Shown here: positions 17,540 through 26,288 of the stretch, one piece after another
Layout: every line of letters begins with the position of its first letter
Position numbering within the stretch: position 1 is the stretch's first letter
NCBI RefSeq assembly: GCF_021173675.1
Contig: NZ_JAIHON010000019.1
Coordinates: 1-64,000 of the forward strand
Direction: 5' to 3'
Length of the DNA stretch: 64,000 nt
DNA from: Streptomyces lincolnensis
GTDB lineage: Bacteria; Actinomycetota; Actinomycetes; Streptomycetales; Streptomycetaceae
Made by a program: the position numbers and the translations under genes
The notes under the pieces: model-generated
Told to the model about the DNA's origin: nothing
The model's database searches: none
What the model saw: the letters and a program-made list of their open reading frames with translations, nothing else

Positions 17540-18561
17540 CGGCGCTGACGTCGGCCCTCGCCGCCCCCGAAGTCCTGGACCGCTGCCGGACGTTGGTGCG
17601 GCCCGCGCTGGAGGAGGCGGTGGGGCGGCTGCATCCGTGGGTGGGCGAGATGGCCGGGTACGCGTTCGGCTGGTGCGAGGTGGGCGGCGCGCCCGCCACG
17701 GCGTCCGGCGGGAAGGGCGTCCGGCAGGCGCTGGCCGTGCTCGGCGCCGAGGCGGCCGGTGCCCCCGGGCGGGCCGGTGTGCCCGCGGCGGTCGCGGTCG
17801 AGCTGGTGCACACCTTCTCCCTGCTGCACGACGACATCATGGACGGCGATCCGGCCCGGCGCCGTCGGCCCACCGTGTGGAAGGCGTACGGCACGGGTCC
17901 GGCGGTCCTGGCGGGCGACGGCCTGTTCGCGCTGGCCGTGCAGACCCTCGCCGTCCCGTCGGCGGGCCCCGAGGCCCTGCGCCTGCTGTCCGTGGCGCTC
18001 GGCGATCTGGTGCGAGGCCAGGCGGACGACCTGCTGTACGCCGGACGGCCGTGGACGGGGCCGGGGCGGGTGCGGCCCGGCGAGTACCGTGCGCTGGCCG
18101 AACACAAGACCGGGGCCCTGCTGGGCTGCGCGGCCGCGCTCGGCGCCCGGCTCGGCGGCGCGCCGCACGCCACGGTCAGCGCGCTGGACCGCGCCGGACG
18201 CCATCTGGGGATCGCGTTCCAGGTCGTCGACGACGTGCTGGGCATCTGGGGCGATCCCGCCGTCACCGGCAAGCCCGTGCACGGCGATCTGCGGGAGCGC
18301 AAGAAGACGTTCCCGGTCCTGGCGGCCCTCGACTCCCCCAGTCCCGCGGCCGGGCGACTCGCCGTGGTCCTGGAATCCGGCGGGGCGCCCGAGGAGGCGG
18401 CCGCGCTGATCGAGCGGGCCGGGGGGCGAGAGGCCGCGCTCGCCGAGGCGCGCCGGCACATCGCCGCCGTGGAGGCCGTGCTCACCGACGTACCGTTGGC
18501 GGCAGGGGCGTCCGACGAGCTGCGCTCGCTGCTGGACTTCCTCGTCCGGCGGGATCTTTGA
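17536..18561 (+). CDS. polyprenyl (isoprenyl) diphosphate synthase
   Basis: 341 residues from GTG 17536. The fold of trans-isoprenyl diphosphate synthases is clear: first Asp-rich motif LLHDDIMDGD (about residue 105), the GDGLFALA helix, second Asp motif FQVVDDVLGIWGD (about 235), then GKPVHGDLRERKKTFPV. It condenses IPP with allylic diphosphates to GPP, FPP or GGPP; chain length cannot be read reliably here. No terpene cyclase adjoins it. The N-terminus is short and ordered, without the disordered tail expected of an encapsulin-loaded prenyltransferase. It is coupled to the TPR gene and followed 95 bp later by a PLP enzyme. Confidence 0.9.
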   Translation: MTALTSALAAPEVLDRCRTLVRPALEEAVGRLHPWVGEMAGYAFGWCEVGGAPATASGGKGVRQALAVLGAEAAGAPGRAGVPAAVAVELVHTFSLLHDDIMDGDPARRRRPTVWKAYGTGPAVLAGDGLFALAVQTLAVPSAGPEALRLLSVALGDLVRGQADDLLYAGRPWTGPGRVRPGEYRALAEHKTGALLGCAAALGARLGGAPHATVSALDRAGRHLGIAFQVVDDVLGIWGDPAVTGKPVHGDLRERKKTFPVLAALDSPSPAAGRLAVVLESGGAPEEAAALIERAGGREAALAEARRHIAAVEAVLTDVPLAAGASDELRSLLDFLVRRDL

Positions 18562-18656
18562 CGTCTCGCGGCGCGTTCACCGGCACCGTGTTGACCTGCG
18601 TCGCGCCGCACGTCAGGGTGCGAGACGGCACGGATCACCGCCCCGTGCCGGAAAGG

Positions 18657-19625
18657 GTGAACACCTTGATCGGGATCACGGACATCGAGCAGGCCGCCGA
18701 ACTCGTCGCCGGACATGTCGTCCGCACTCCGACCGTGCCGAGCCCCGGCCTGTCCACGCTGCTCGGTGTGCCGGTCACCGTGAAGCTGGAACTCCTCCAG
18801 CGCACCGGCTCGTTCAAGGTGCGCGGGGCGACGGCCCGGCTGCTGTCGCTCACCGAGGCCGAGCGGGCCGCGGGGGTGGCGGCGGTCAGCGGCGGCAACC
18901 ACGGCATCGCCCTCGCGGTCATGGCCGCGGCCCTGGACGTGAAGGCCACGGTGGTCATGCCGCGTTCGGCGCCCGCCCGGTCCGTGGAGATCGTCGAGTC
19001 GGCCGGTGCCGCCCTGCGGCTGACCGACGACATGGACGGCGCGTTCGCTCTCGTGAACCGTCTGCGGGACGAGGGGCTGACGCTGGTCCATCCGTTCGAC
19101 GACCCCGTGGTGGTCGCCGGACAGGGCACCGTGGGCCTGGAGTTCGCCGAGGACGCCGATGATCTCACCGACGTCCTCGTCAGCGTCGGGGGCGGCGGAC
19201 TGATCGCCGGGGTGGCGGCCGCGCTGCGCGCCCGCCGGCCGGACCTGCGGATCTGGGGTGTGGAGACCGAGGGCGCCGAGGCCATGTCCCGGGCGCTGGC
19301 GGCGGGCGGCCCGGTGCCGGTCGAGCTCTCCTCGATCGTGTCCACCCTGAGCGCGCCGTCCGTCTCGCGGCTGACGTACGCCCCTGTGTCCGCGCTGGTC
19401 ACCGAGGTGCTCGTGGTCTCCGACCGGGAGGCCGTCCGGGGCACGCTGGACCTCGCCGACCATGCCAAGGTGTGGACCGAACCGGCCGCCGGCTGTCTGC
19501 TCCCCGCGGCCCGCCGGGTCCTGGAGCGGGTCGGCGACGGGGCCCGGCTGGGACTGGTGGTGTGCGGGGGCAACGCGACGACCGCCGACGTCATGGCCTG
19601 GTCGCAGCGGTTCGGTCTGCGCTGA
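18657..19625 (+). CDS. PLP-dependent threonine/serine dehydratase-like enzyme
   Basis: 322 residues from GTG 18657. In-frame alternatives are GTG 18645 and TTG 18666, the last having the better spacing to GGAAAGG. It is a fold-type II PLP enzyme: PLP lysine in GSFKVRGA, phosphate loop VSVGGGGLIAG, substrate loop SGGNHG, C-terminal CGGNATTADV. Length (no ACT regulatory domain) matches catabolic threonine dehydratase or serine racemase. It may deaminate L-Thr or L-Ser to 2-oxoacids. Position after the TPR/prenyl synthase pair may be operonic but is not diagnostic. Confidence 0.85.
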   Translation: MNTLIGITDIEQAAELVAGHVVRTPTVPSPGLSTLLGVPVTVKLELLQRTGSFKVRGATARLLSLTEAERAAGVAAVSGGNHGIALAVMAAALDVKATVVMPRSAPARSVEIVESAGAALRLTDDMDGAFALVNRLRDEGLTLVHPFDDPVVVAGQGTVGLEFAEDADDLTDVLVSVGGGGLIAGVAAALRARRPDLRIWGVETEGAEAMSRALAAGGPVPVELSSIVSTLSAPSVSRLTYAPVSALVTEVLVVSDREAVRGTLDLADHAKVWTEPAAGCLLPAARRVLERVGDGARLGLVVCGGNATTADVMAWSQRFGLR

Positions 19626-19792
19626 TGCGGGTCAACTCCGGTCGGAGGTCGGACAGTTGGTGCCGACCCGTCGTACAGCGGATGAACAAGGGAAAACAGG
19701 CGCTCTTCAGTTGAGGATTCATTGAACATTTCCCGCTGTGGGCCCCGTACCTCTGTGAAAGGTGAGAGCCAGGGGTTCAGCGAGGGATGACC

Positions 19793-21433
19793 ATGGTCAA
19801 GGCGCACGTCTCCACACACGAGTTGGTCGCCGGAAGGTACCGGCTCCTGGAGGTCCTCCATCGCGAGACGAACCGCGTCTGCTGGTACGCCGAGGACGTG
19901 GCGGCCGGTCGCCCGCGCCTGATCACCCAGATCGGGCTGCCGGACGACCCGGGCGGGGAGACCGCGCGTCGGGCCACCGCCCGGGTCCTGCGGATGGCCG
20001 AGACGATGGGGCTGCTCTGTCCGGGCCGGGTCGCCACAGTTCTCGACGCCGCCGTGGAGTCCGGCACCCTGTGGGTCGTCACCGAGTGGATCGACGGCAC
20101 CCCCCTGGGCGAACTCCTCACCCATCAGGGCGCGTTCAACTATGTGCGGGCGGCCCGCATCGGCCTGGAGGTGCTCGACATCCTGGAGGCCGCGCACGGC
20201 GAGGGGATCACCCACGGCGAGCTCAGTCCCGGTCAGGTGTTCGTGCGGGACCAGGGCTCCGTCGTCCTGACCGGGTTCGGACTCACCGGCACCACCCTCG
20301 TGCCCCGGGTCACCGCCCCGTCGTACGCCTCCCCCGAACAGGCACGGGACGAGCGGATCGGGCCGGCCGCCGACCTGTGGGCGCTGGGGGCGATCCTGTA
20401 CACGATGGTCGAGGGCCGTCCGCCGTTCCGGGACCGGGACCGTCCGGAGTCCACCCTGCGGGGCGTGGACCGACTGCCCCTGCGTACACCCGTGCACGCC
20501 GGACCGCTCGCCCAGACCATCCAGGGGCTGCTCCGCAAGAACTCCGTCGAGCGGCTGACCCGGCCGGTGGTCCGCGAATCGCTCGTCCGAGTCCTGAGAG
20601 AGGACCCGGACCAGGCCCTGCGCGCCCTGCCCACGCCCCGGCTGCGCGGCCTGTACCAGTCGGGCCCGAAGTGGAGCAGACGCACCATGGTCGTCGGGAC
20701 CGCCCTGGCGGTCGTCACGGTGTCGGTCGCCGTCCTGGCCGTGACCCGGCAGCTGCCGGGCACCGAGGACACCGCCGGCGGCGAGCCGGAACCCCGGCCG
20801 AGCGCCTCCGCCCCGGCCACCGACGACGGCATCGGCGGACAGCCCGCCGCCCCGCCGCAGTCACCGTCGCCCGCCCCGACGACCCCCGCGGCGCCGACGC
20901 CCACTCCTACCCCGACCCCGACTCCCACGCCGACGACGAGTGCTCCCGCCGGCAAGGGGCTGCCCTCCGGATTCCGCACCTACCACTCGCCGGAGGGCTT
21001 CTCCGTCGCCCTCCCCGACGGCTGGAAGCCACTGCGCACCACGCGCGCGAGCGACCTCGCCTACCGGGTGATCCTCGGCAACGAGGACGACCCGCGCACG
21101 CTCGCCGTCACCTACAGCGAGCGCGTGGGCCCGGACCCCGTCGCCGTCTGGCGCGACGACGTCGAGCCGAACCTGAAGCAGGGTCCGGGCGACTACCAGC
21201 GGATCGGCGAGATCCGCGCCACGACGTATCAGGGAGGCAAGGCCGCCGACATCGAGTGGCTCGTCGACGATTCCCACGGCACCCGGGTGCGCACCTTCGG
21301 CCGCGGTTTCCTCATCGGGGAGGGCCGCAGTTTCTCGCTGCGCTGGACGACACCGGCCGAGGACTGGGACAAGACCGCGAACAAGGAGGCGCTGGAGACC
21401 TTCCTGAAGACGTTCCGGCGGCCCTCAGACTGA
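19793..21433 (+). CDS. membrane-anchored pseudokinase (Ser/Thr kinase-like)
   Basis: 546 residues from ATG 19793, which has GAGGG at 6 nt; an ATG at 19787 is too close to it. Residues about 10-270 have the shape of a bacterial Ser/Thr kinase domain, but key residues are gone: the HRD loop reads HGELSPGQV, DFG reads TGFG, and no VAVK lysine is seen in RPRLITQIGL. The APE-like APSYASPEQA is kept. One transmembrane helix (about 300-322) precedes a Pro/Thr-rich stalk and an extracytoplasmic domain of about 150 residues (YHSPEGFSVALPDGWKPL...). Probably a regulatory scaffold. Its end overlaps the convergent serine hydrolase by 9 bp. Confidence 0.82.
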   Translation: MVKAHVSTHELVAGRYRLLEVLHRETNRVCWYAEDVAAGRPRLITQIGLPDDPGGETARRATARVLRMAETMGLLCPGRVATVLDAAVESGTLWVVTEWIDGTPLGELLTHQGAFNYVRAARIGLEVLDILEAAHGEGITHGELSPGQVFVRDQGSVVLTGFGLTGTTLVPRVTAPSYASPEQARDERIGPAADLWALGAILYTMVEGRPPFRDRDRPESTLRGVDRLPLRTPVHAGPLAQTIQGLLRKNSVERLTRPVVRESLVRVLREDPDQALRALPTPRLRGLYQSGPKWSRRTMVVGTALAVVTVSVAVLAVTRQLPGTEDTAGGEPEPRPSASAPATDDGIGGQPAAPPQSPSPAPTTPAAPTPTPTPTPTPTPTTSAPAGKGLPSGFRTYHSPEGFSVALPDGWKPLRTTRASDLAYRVILGNEDDPRTLAVTYSERVGPDPVAVWRDDVEPNLKQGPGDYQRIGEIRATTYQGGKAADIEWLVDDSHGTRVRTFGRGFLIGEGRSFSLRWTTPAEDWDKTANKEALETFLKTFRRPSD

Positions 21434-22864
21434 TCCACGGGGCGCGCGCAGCGATCCGAGCGACCGGGCGTGCAGCGGCCGGGTGCTCCAGCGCGCCGAG
21501 AAGGTGGCGTCCGGAAGCGAGCAGGTCACCACCAGGTGGTGGGGCGTCTCCAGGCAGGCCACGTCCACGACGAGGGTGTCCGGGTCCGTCCATCCCCCGC
21601 TCACCGCGACGGGCATGGGCTCCTCGACGACGGTCCAACCGCCCTGCCCCAGCGGCAGTTCCAGTCGCAGATCGTCCTCCACGAGCGTCACGTGCCAGGT
21701 CTCCCCGGTCACCGAGACCCGGACCGCGGTCGCGGCCGGACGGTCCTCGGGCATCGTCGGGTCCGGCGCGAACTCCGCTCCGGCCCAGGCTTCCGCGTGC
21801 TCGGGCGGGGCGGCCTTGCCCGGGGCCGCCGGCAGGGTGAGCCGCACCAGCCGCTCGGCGAGGGCCGCGTCGTCGTCCTCCCGCCCGGGGAGCGGCCGCG
21901 GCCCGAAGGCCGGCAGCACATGCTCCCACGCCAGGTCCAGCACCTTCTGCATGTTCTCGGTCTGCGCGGTTATCGCGATCACGGCGTCGTGCTCGGGCAG
22001 CACCAGGCAGAACTGGCCGTACGCCCCGTCCCCGCGGTAGCCGTGCCGGGACATCCAGAACTGGAAGCCGTAGCCCTGCTGCCAGTCGGACCACGCCGCG
22101 TCGGGAGCGCCGCTCGCGGTCTCGACGTGCGCGCGGCCGGCCTCGGCGACCCATCCCTCGGGCAGCAGCCGCTCGCCTTCCCACACCCCGTCCCGCAGAT
22201 GGAGCTGACCCAGCCGCGCCACGGCGTCGGTAGCGGCGTGCAGCCCGCTGAAGCCCAGCTCGCCGCCCGTCCGGTAGCGGATCCACGCCGTCTCGCCGAT
22301 GCCGAGGGGGTCCAGCAGGCGCGGGCGCAGGTACTCGGTGAGGGTCTGGCCGGTGACCTTCTGGAGGATCGCGGCCAGCGTGTACGTGGCGAGCTGGTCG
22401 TACGCGAAGACGGTGCCCGGATCCCGCTCCGGTGGCAGCAGCAGGAAGCCGCGGACCAGGTTCTCGGCGTCGAGCGCGCGGGCCCGGTCGAAGGTCTCCT
22501 CCAGGTGTCCGCTGGACATGGACGCCACGTGCCGCACCAGCATCGCGCGGCTGCGCGGGTCGGTGATGTCGGCCTCGAACTCCGGGAAGTACGAGATCAC
22601 CGGGTCGTCGAGCCGGATCAGCCCCTCGGCGACGGCGATACCCGCGGCCGTCGCGGTGAAGCTCTTGCTGAGCGAGTACAGAAGGTGAATGCGCTGCGGG
22701 CTGTACGGCGCCCACCAGCCGGACACCACGACGTGGTCGTGCCGGAGGATCATCAGGCTGTGCGGTTCGATGTCGGCGGCGGCTTCGAGGCCGTCGAGGA
22801 AGGCGTGCACGCCCGACGCGGCGACGCCCTGGGCGGCGGGGGAACTCATGGGCAAGGCGGTCAT
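21425..22864 (-). CDS. serine hydrolase, beta-lactamase family
   Basis: 479 residues from ATG 22864. No signal peptide, so probably cytosolic. SxxK motif in LYSLSKSFTATAAG; the Tyr motif is YDQLATYTLAA (YxN replaced by YDQ). A C-terminal extension of about 130 residues forms a beta-rich domain (VSVTGETWHVTLVEDDLRLELPLG). Class C beta-lactamase-like esterases commonly show such variation, so an esterase or amidase role fits better than antibiotic resistance. It diverges from the F420-dependent oxidoreductase across an 87-bp gap. Confidence 0.85.
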   Translation of the reverse strand: MTALPMSSPAAQGVAASGVHAFLDGLEAAADIEPHSLMILRHDHVVVSGWWAPYSPQRIHLLYSLSKSFTATAAGIAVAEGLIRLDDPVISYFPEFEADITDPRSRAMLVRHVASMSSGHLEETFDRARALDAENLVRGFLLLPPERDPGTVFAYDQLATYTLAAILQKVTGQTLTEYLRPRLLDPLGIGETAWIRYRTGGELGFSGLHAATDAVARLGQLHLRDGVWEGERLLPEGWVAEAGRAHVETASGAPDAAWSDWQQGYGFQFWMSRHGYRGDGAYGQFCLVLPEHDAVIAITAQTENMQKVLDLAWEHVLPAFGPRPLPGREDDDAALAERLVRLTLPAAPGKAAPPEHAEAWAGAEFAPDPTMPEDRPAATAVRVSVTGETWHVTLVEDDLRLELPLGQGGWTVVEEPMPVAVSGGWTDPDTLVVDVACLETPHHLVVTCSLPDATFSARWSTRPLHARSLGSLRAPRGSV

Positions 22865-22951
22865 GGGGGCATCCTGCCCCGGATCTCCGCCGTGATCGAG
22901 AGGACGCCGATCGGGCCGTTTTCCCTCCCGTCGACCGGGGACTCGACGTTT

Positions 22952-23923
22952 ATGGTGCAAATCGGATACACAATGATGACCGAGCAGGCCGGCCCCCGCG
23001 AGCTCGTCGACCATGTGGTCCAGGCCGAGGAGGCAGGCTTCGACTTCTCGGTGACCTCCGACCACTACTTTCCCTGGCTGCGCGCGCAGGGCCACTCGCC
23101 CTACGCGTGGAGCGTGCTGGGCGCGGCCGCCCAGGCGACGTCGCGGATTCCGCTGATGACGTACGTGACGTGTCCGACGTTCCGCTACCACCCGGCGATC
23201 GTCGCGCAGAAGGCGGCGACCCTGCAGCTGCTGTCCGAGGGGCGGTTCCGGCTCGGGCTCGGCTCCGGCGAGAACCTCAACGAGCATGTGGTGGGCGGCG
23301 GCTGGCCGTCCGTGGACGTCCGGCACGAGATGCTCGAAGAGGCGGTGGAGATCATCCGGGCGCTCTTCGAGGGCGGCCATGTGAACCACCGCGGCACGCA
23401 CTTCGACGTCGAGTCGGCCCGTCTGTGGGACCTTCCGGACCAGCCGCCGCCCATCGGGATCGCCGTCTCCGGCGAGCGGTCCTGCTCCCTGGCGGGCCGA
23501 CTCGCCGACCTGGCGATCGCCACCGAACCCAAGGCCGGCCTCCTCGACGCCTTCGACCGCCACGGCGGCGCGGGCAAGCCGCGGGTGGGCCAGCTCCCGG
23601 TCTGCTACGACCCGGACCGGGACACCGCGATCAAGCGCGCCCACTCCCAGTTCCGCTGGTTCGGCAGCGGCTGGAAGGTCAACTCCGAGCTGCCGCACCC
23701 GGATTCCTTCGAGGGCGCCACCCAGTTCGTCACGCCGGACGACGTCGCCGACTCCATCCCGTGCGGCGACGACCCGGAGGAGTTCGTCGAGGCGGTACGG
23801 CCGTACGCCGAGGCGGGGTTCACCGAGATCGCCCTGGTGCAGATCGGCGGGGAGTCCCAGCCCGCGTACCTGGACTGGTCGGAGAAGACCCTGCTGCCGG
23901 CGCTGCGCGACGCGCTGGACTGA
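22952..23923 (+). CDS. LLM-class F420-dependent oxidoreductase
   Basis: 323 residues from ATG 22952. A luciferase-like (beta/alpha)8 barrel of the F420 subgroup related to F420-glucose-6-phosphate dehydrogenase: TSDHYFPWLRAQGHSPYAWSVLGAAAQAT, RYHPAIVAQKAATLQLLSEGRFRLGLGSGENLNEH, and IAVSGERSCSLAGRLAD. It would transfer hydride between F420 and an organic substrate. The substrate is unknown. No strong Shine-Dalgarno sequence precedes the ATG. Confidence 0.9.
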   Translation: MVQIGYTMMTEQAGPRELVDHVVQAEEAGFDFSVTSDHYFPWLRAQGHSPYAWSVLGAAAQATSRIPLMTYVTCPTFRYHPAIVAQKAATLQLLSEGRFRLGLGSGENLNEHVVGGGWPSVDVRHEMLEEAVEIIRALFEGGHVNHRGTHFDVESARLWDLPDQPPPIGIAVSGERSCSLAGRLADLAIATEPKAGLLDAFDRHGGAGKPRVGQLPVCYDPDRDTAIKRAHSQFRWFGSGWKVNSELPHPDSFEGATQFVTPDDVADSIPCGDDPEEFVEAVRPYAEAGFTEIALVQIGGESQPAYLDWSEKTLLPALRDALD

Positions 23924-24031
23924 CACCGCCGCGGGCGCGCCGCGGGGGCTGCCGGAGCGGTGCCCCAGGGTGCAATAGGCTTCCGACCTGCACATAGTGC
24001 GGTCCGACCAGCCTGCCCAGGAGAAGCACCC

Positions 24032-25069
24032 GTGACCCTAGCGATCGCTCCGTCCGAGACGTCCCCCGTGCCCCTGTCCGACCTCGTGGCGCGGGACGCG
24101 CGCGAGTTCGGCGTCTATGCCCGGACCGGCGGCTGGACCTTCGGCCTGATGGTGGCGCGCAGCGTCCGGCCCGGCGGCCAGAGCGCGGACGAGACCCCGA
24201 AGGTGTCCGCCAAGGAGTTCGCCGACCTGGCCGGGTGCTCGCCCGAGCGCGTCATGCGCTACTACAAGGCCTGGGACCGGGCCGCCGACGACGGTCTCGT
24301 CCCGCAGTTCGAGGCGCTCGCACCCGGCCAGGAGGTGGAGCTGCCGGACGCCGACGTGTGGCTCACCTACTACGTCTCGCGCAGCAGCGCCGCCTCCGAG
24401 CGCGGCACCGCCATCGCGGAGGCCGCCGAGGCCGAGGGCATCCGCCCGACCAAGGCGCTGGAGGTCGCGGAGAACCCAACCGCGCTGCGCGCCGCGATCC
24501 TCGCCGACCCCTCCACCGCCCGCGCGGCCCGCCAGGCGCTCCTGGACCGCGTGCGCGAGGACCCGGAGCTCCAGGCCGAGTTGGCCCGGGACGTCGTACG
24601 CACCGACGATCTGAAGAAGGCCGTCGCCACTGAGAGCCGCTCGGCCGACCGCATCGGCTACGTCCGTCAGATCGCCGAGTCCGGCCAGATCAAGACGCCC
24701 GCCGGGCAGATGCTCGACGCGCCCGTCGACATCCGCCAGGAGGCCGAACGGCACCTGTCGCTCCTGGACGAGCTGGAGGAGGACGAGGACACCGGCGAGT
24801 GGGCCTCGGAGGCCTACGACACCATGAAGTCCCTCGTCGTCGAGGCCGTGGAGGCCGATCCCGACCTGCGCGTGCAGGAACGGCGGACGAAGTTCTACAG
24901 CAGCCTCCAGAGGGCCACGAAGGTCTTCGAGGAACTCACCTTCGACGACGTCGATCCCCAGGAGTTCTACGAGGACGACATGGTCCAGCGGCTGGAGGAG
25001 CTGCAGAGCGCGATCGCCTCGTGCATCACGGCGCTGCGCGGAGCACGCGGGAATCACCCGGAGGGCTGA
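24032..25069 (+). CDS. hypothetical protein with N-terminal helix-turn-helix
   Basis: 345 residues from GTG 24032 with AGGAGAAG upstream. Residues about 10-80 contain a likely helix-turn-helix (VSAKEFADLAGCSPERVMRYYKAWDRAADDG). The rest is helical and acidic, including ELEEDEDTGEW, with coiled-coil tendency near the C-terminus (MVQRLEELQSAIASCITAL). No membrane segment. The N-terminal part recalls ParB/KorB-type DNA-binding proteins, but no ParB CTPase motif was identified. It is followed by an SsgA-like gene, so a developmental role is conceivable (weak inference). Confidence 0.6.
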   Translation: MTLAIAPSETSPVPLSDLVARDAREFGVYARTGGWTFGLMVARSVRPGGQSADETPKVSAKEFADLAGCSPERVMRYYKAWDRAADDGLVPQFEALAPGQEVELPDADVWLTYYVSRSSAASERGTAIAEAAEAEGIRPTKALEVAENPTALRAAILADPSTARAARQALLDRVREDPELQAELARDVVRTDDLKKAVATESRSADRIGYVRQIAESGQIKTPAGQMLDAPVDIRQEAERHLSLLDELEEDEDTGEWASEAYDTMKSLVVEAVEADPDLRVQERRTKFYSSLQRATKVFEELTFDDVDPQEFYEDDMVQRLEELQSAIASCITALRGARGNHPEG

Positions 25070-25131
25070 GCATCTTGCGCGTGACAGGGGTACTAGAGGT
25101 CTCTACGCCTGTTCTCCCCGGAGGCCCTCTC

Positions 25132-25557
25132 GTGAACTCCTTCGTGCACAAGACCTTGGTCGTGCAACTCCAGTCGGGTGCCGTGGACCGCTGTCCGGTA
25201 CTCGCCCATCTGAGCTACGACCCGACGGACCCCTTCGCCGTCACCGCGGTGTTCAGCCATGACGGCCGGGTGCTCGCGCGATGGCGGCTGGACCGCGAGA
25301 TGCTCACGCTCGGACTGGAACGCCGGGTGGGGGTGGGGGACGTCCGTATGCAGCCGGTGTCCACGGGCATGTGGGAGGAACTGCGGATCGAGTTCTACGG
25401 CGACGCCCGCCCCGACGGGGGCCGCCAGCGGGCCGTGGTGTTCGCCTGGGCCCCGGCGCTCGCGGCCTTCCTGCGGGAGACGCGGGAGGCCGTGCCGCCG
25501 GGGCGGGAGGAACTGCGGATCGACGACTTCCTGCAGGAGGTCATCGCCGGAGGCTGA
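25132..25557 (+). CDS. SsgA-family sporulation/cell-division regulator (SALP)
   Basis: 141 residues from GTG 25132 with GGAGG at about 8 nt. The SsgA-like fold is recognised from VVQLQSGAVDRCPVLAHLSYDPTDPFAVTAVFSHDG, the RWRLDREMLTLGL segment, and the ending AAFLRETREAVPPGREELRIDDFLQEVI. SALPs are actinobacterial proteins that steer septum placement and spore-wall events, often through FtsZ-recruiting SsgB. Which paralogue this is cannot be told. The gene ends 4 bp before a large hairpin shared with the convergent DUF6328 gene. Confidence 0.85.
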   Translation: MNSFVHKTLVVQLQSGAVDRCPVLAHLSYDPTDPFAVTAVFSHDGRVLARWRLDREMLTLGLERRVGVGDVRMQPVSTGMWEELRIEFYGDARPDGGRQRAVVFAWAPALAAFLRETREAVPPGREELRIDDFLQEVIAGG

Positions 25558-25560
25558 CAC

Positions 25561-25616
25561 CCGGCCGGGTCCACCGGCCGACCGCCTTCGGGTGGCCGGC
25601 CGGTGGACCCGGCCGG
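25561..25616. terminator. bidirectional hairpin with cUUCGg tetraloop
   Basis: Arms 25561-25586 and 25591-25616 pair over 26 bp with one mismatch and one G-U wobble, closed by TTCG flanked by C and G (the ultra-stable cUUCGg loop). It lies between the convergent SsgA-like and DUF6328 genes and should stop transcripts from both sides. No U tract follows, which is usual in Streptomyces. Confidence 0.8.
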
Positions 25617-25659
25617 TGCTATGTCGTCCGGTGCTATGTCGTCCGGTGCTATTTCGTCG
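25615..25659. repeat. three tandem 15-bp repeats over DUF6328 stop codon
   Basis: Units at 25615-25629, 25630-25644 and 25645-25659. The first two are identical (GGTGCTATGTCGTCC); the third differs at two bases. On the minus strand each unit carries a TAG in the DUF6328 frame, giving three successive in-frame stops. Likely replication slippage. Confidence 0.85.
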
Positions 25660-26149
25660 TGTGACGGATCCGCACGAGCATCGGCACGAGGAACCAGCAC
25701 AGCAGGTACCAGCCGACCACTCCGGCGACCAGCCAGGGCACGTAGCCGTCGTGGGTGGCGACCCGCAGGATCAGCAGCAGCGCGGCCGTCATGGTGGCGA
25801 GCAGTAGCACCAGTCCCACGAAGGTCAGCCGGGAGGCCCATTCGACCGCCTGGGGCTTGACCCGCCGGCCGGAGACCAGGCGGTGCAGGGACACCGGGCC
25901 GATCAGCGCGCCGGTGGCGGCGGCGCCCAGCACGACGGTCACGATGTAGATGGTCCTGTCGGTGTCGCCCAGATCCGCGTAGCGGGGCGTGAACACGACG
26001 GTGAGCAGGAAGCCGAACAGGATCTGTACGCCGGTCTGGGCGACCCTGACCTCCTGGATGAGTTCGTTCCACTTGCGGTCGGCTCTCTCCTCCTCGGTCT
26101 CGTTGCGTCCGTTGCTGGTCGTCTCCGCCGCGGTGTGGTTGACCGTCAA
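25649..26149 (-). CDS. DUF6328 family four-helix membrane protein
   Basis: 166 residues from TTG 26149, preceded by AGGGA at 7 nt. A charged N-terminus (NETEEERADRKWNELIQEVRVAQTG) is followed by four hydrophobic helices (ILFGFLLTVVFTP, IYIVTVVLGAAATGALIGPV, LTFVGLVLLLATMTAALLLIL, WLVAGVVGWYLLCWFLVPML). Matches the DUF6328 membrane family of actinobacteria; function unknown. Its stop lies in a three-unit tandem repeat. Confidence 0.78.
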   Translation of the reverse strand: MTVNHTAAETTSNGRNETEEERADRKWNELIQEVRVAQTGVQILFGFLLTVVFTPRYADLGDTDRTIYIVTVVLGAAATGALIGPVSLHRLVSGRRVKPQAVEWASRLTFVGLVLLLATMTAALLLILRVATHDGYVPWLVAGVVGWYLLCWFLVPMLVRIRHTTK

Positions 26150-26288
26150 GGTTCTTCCCTGCCTCTCGACCCCGTTGTCCCTTTCTGCCCGTGTTCCCCG
26201 ATTTCCGCGAACGGAGCGGTCGTGACGGTGACGGACACGCGGATGACACCGCGTGTTTGCGAGCCGGTCGAGCGGCAAACCGGATCCC

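Noticed and set aside
17536..18561. Polyprenyl synthase as a cargo of the encapsulin at 36 kb
   Set aside because: The protein starts directly with the folded domain and is 18 kb from the shell gene in a separate operon; no disordered loading tail is present.
21470..22900. Plus-strand frame joined in phase to the F420 oxidoreductase
   Set aside because: This part is the shadow of the minus-strand serine hydrolase; the real oxidoreductase begins at ATG 22952.
25615..25659. Short CRISPR-like array
   Set aside because: The repeats are direct, 15 bp, without spacers; simple tandem duplication.
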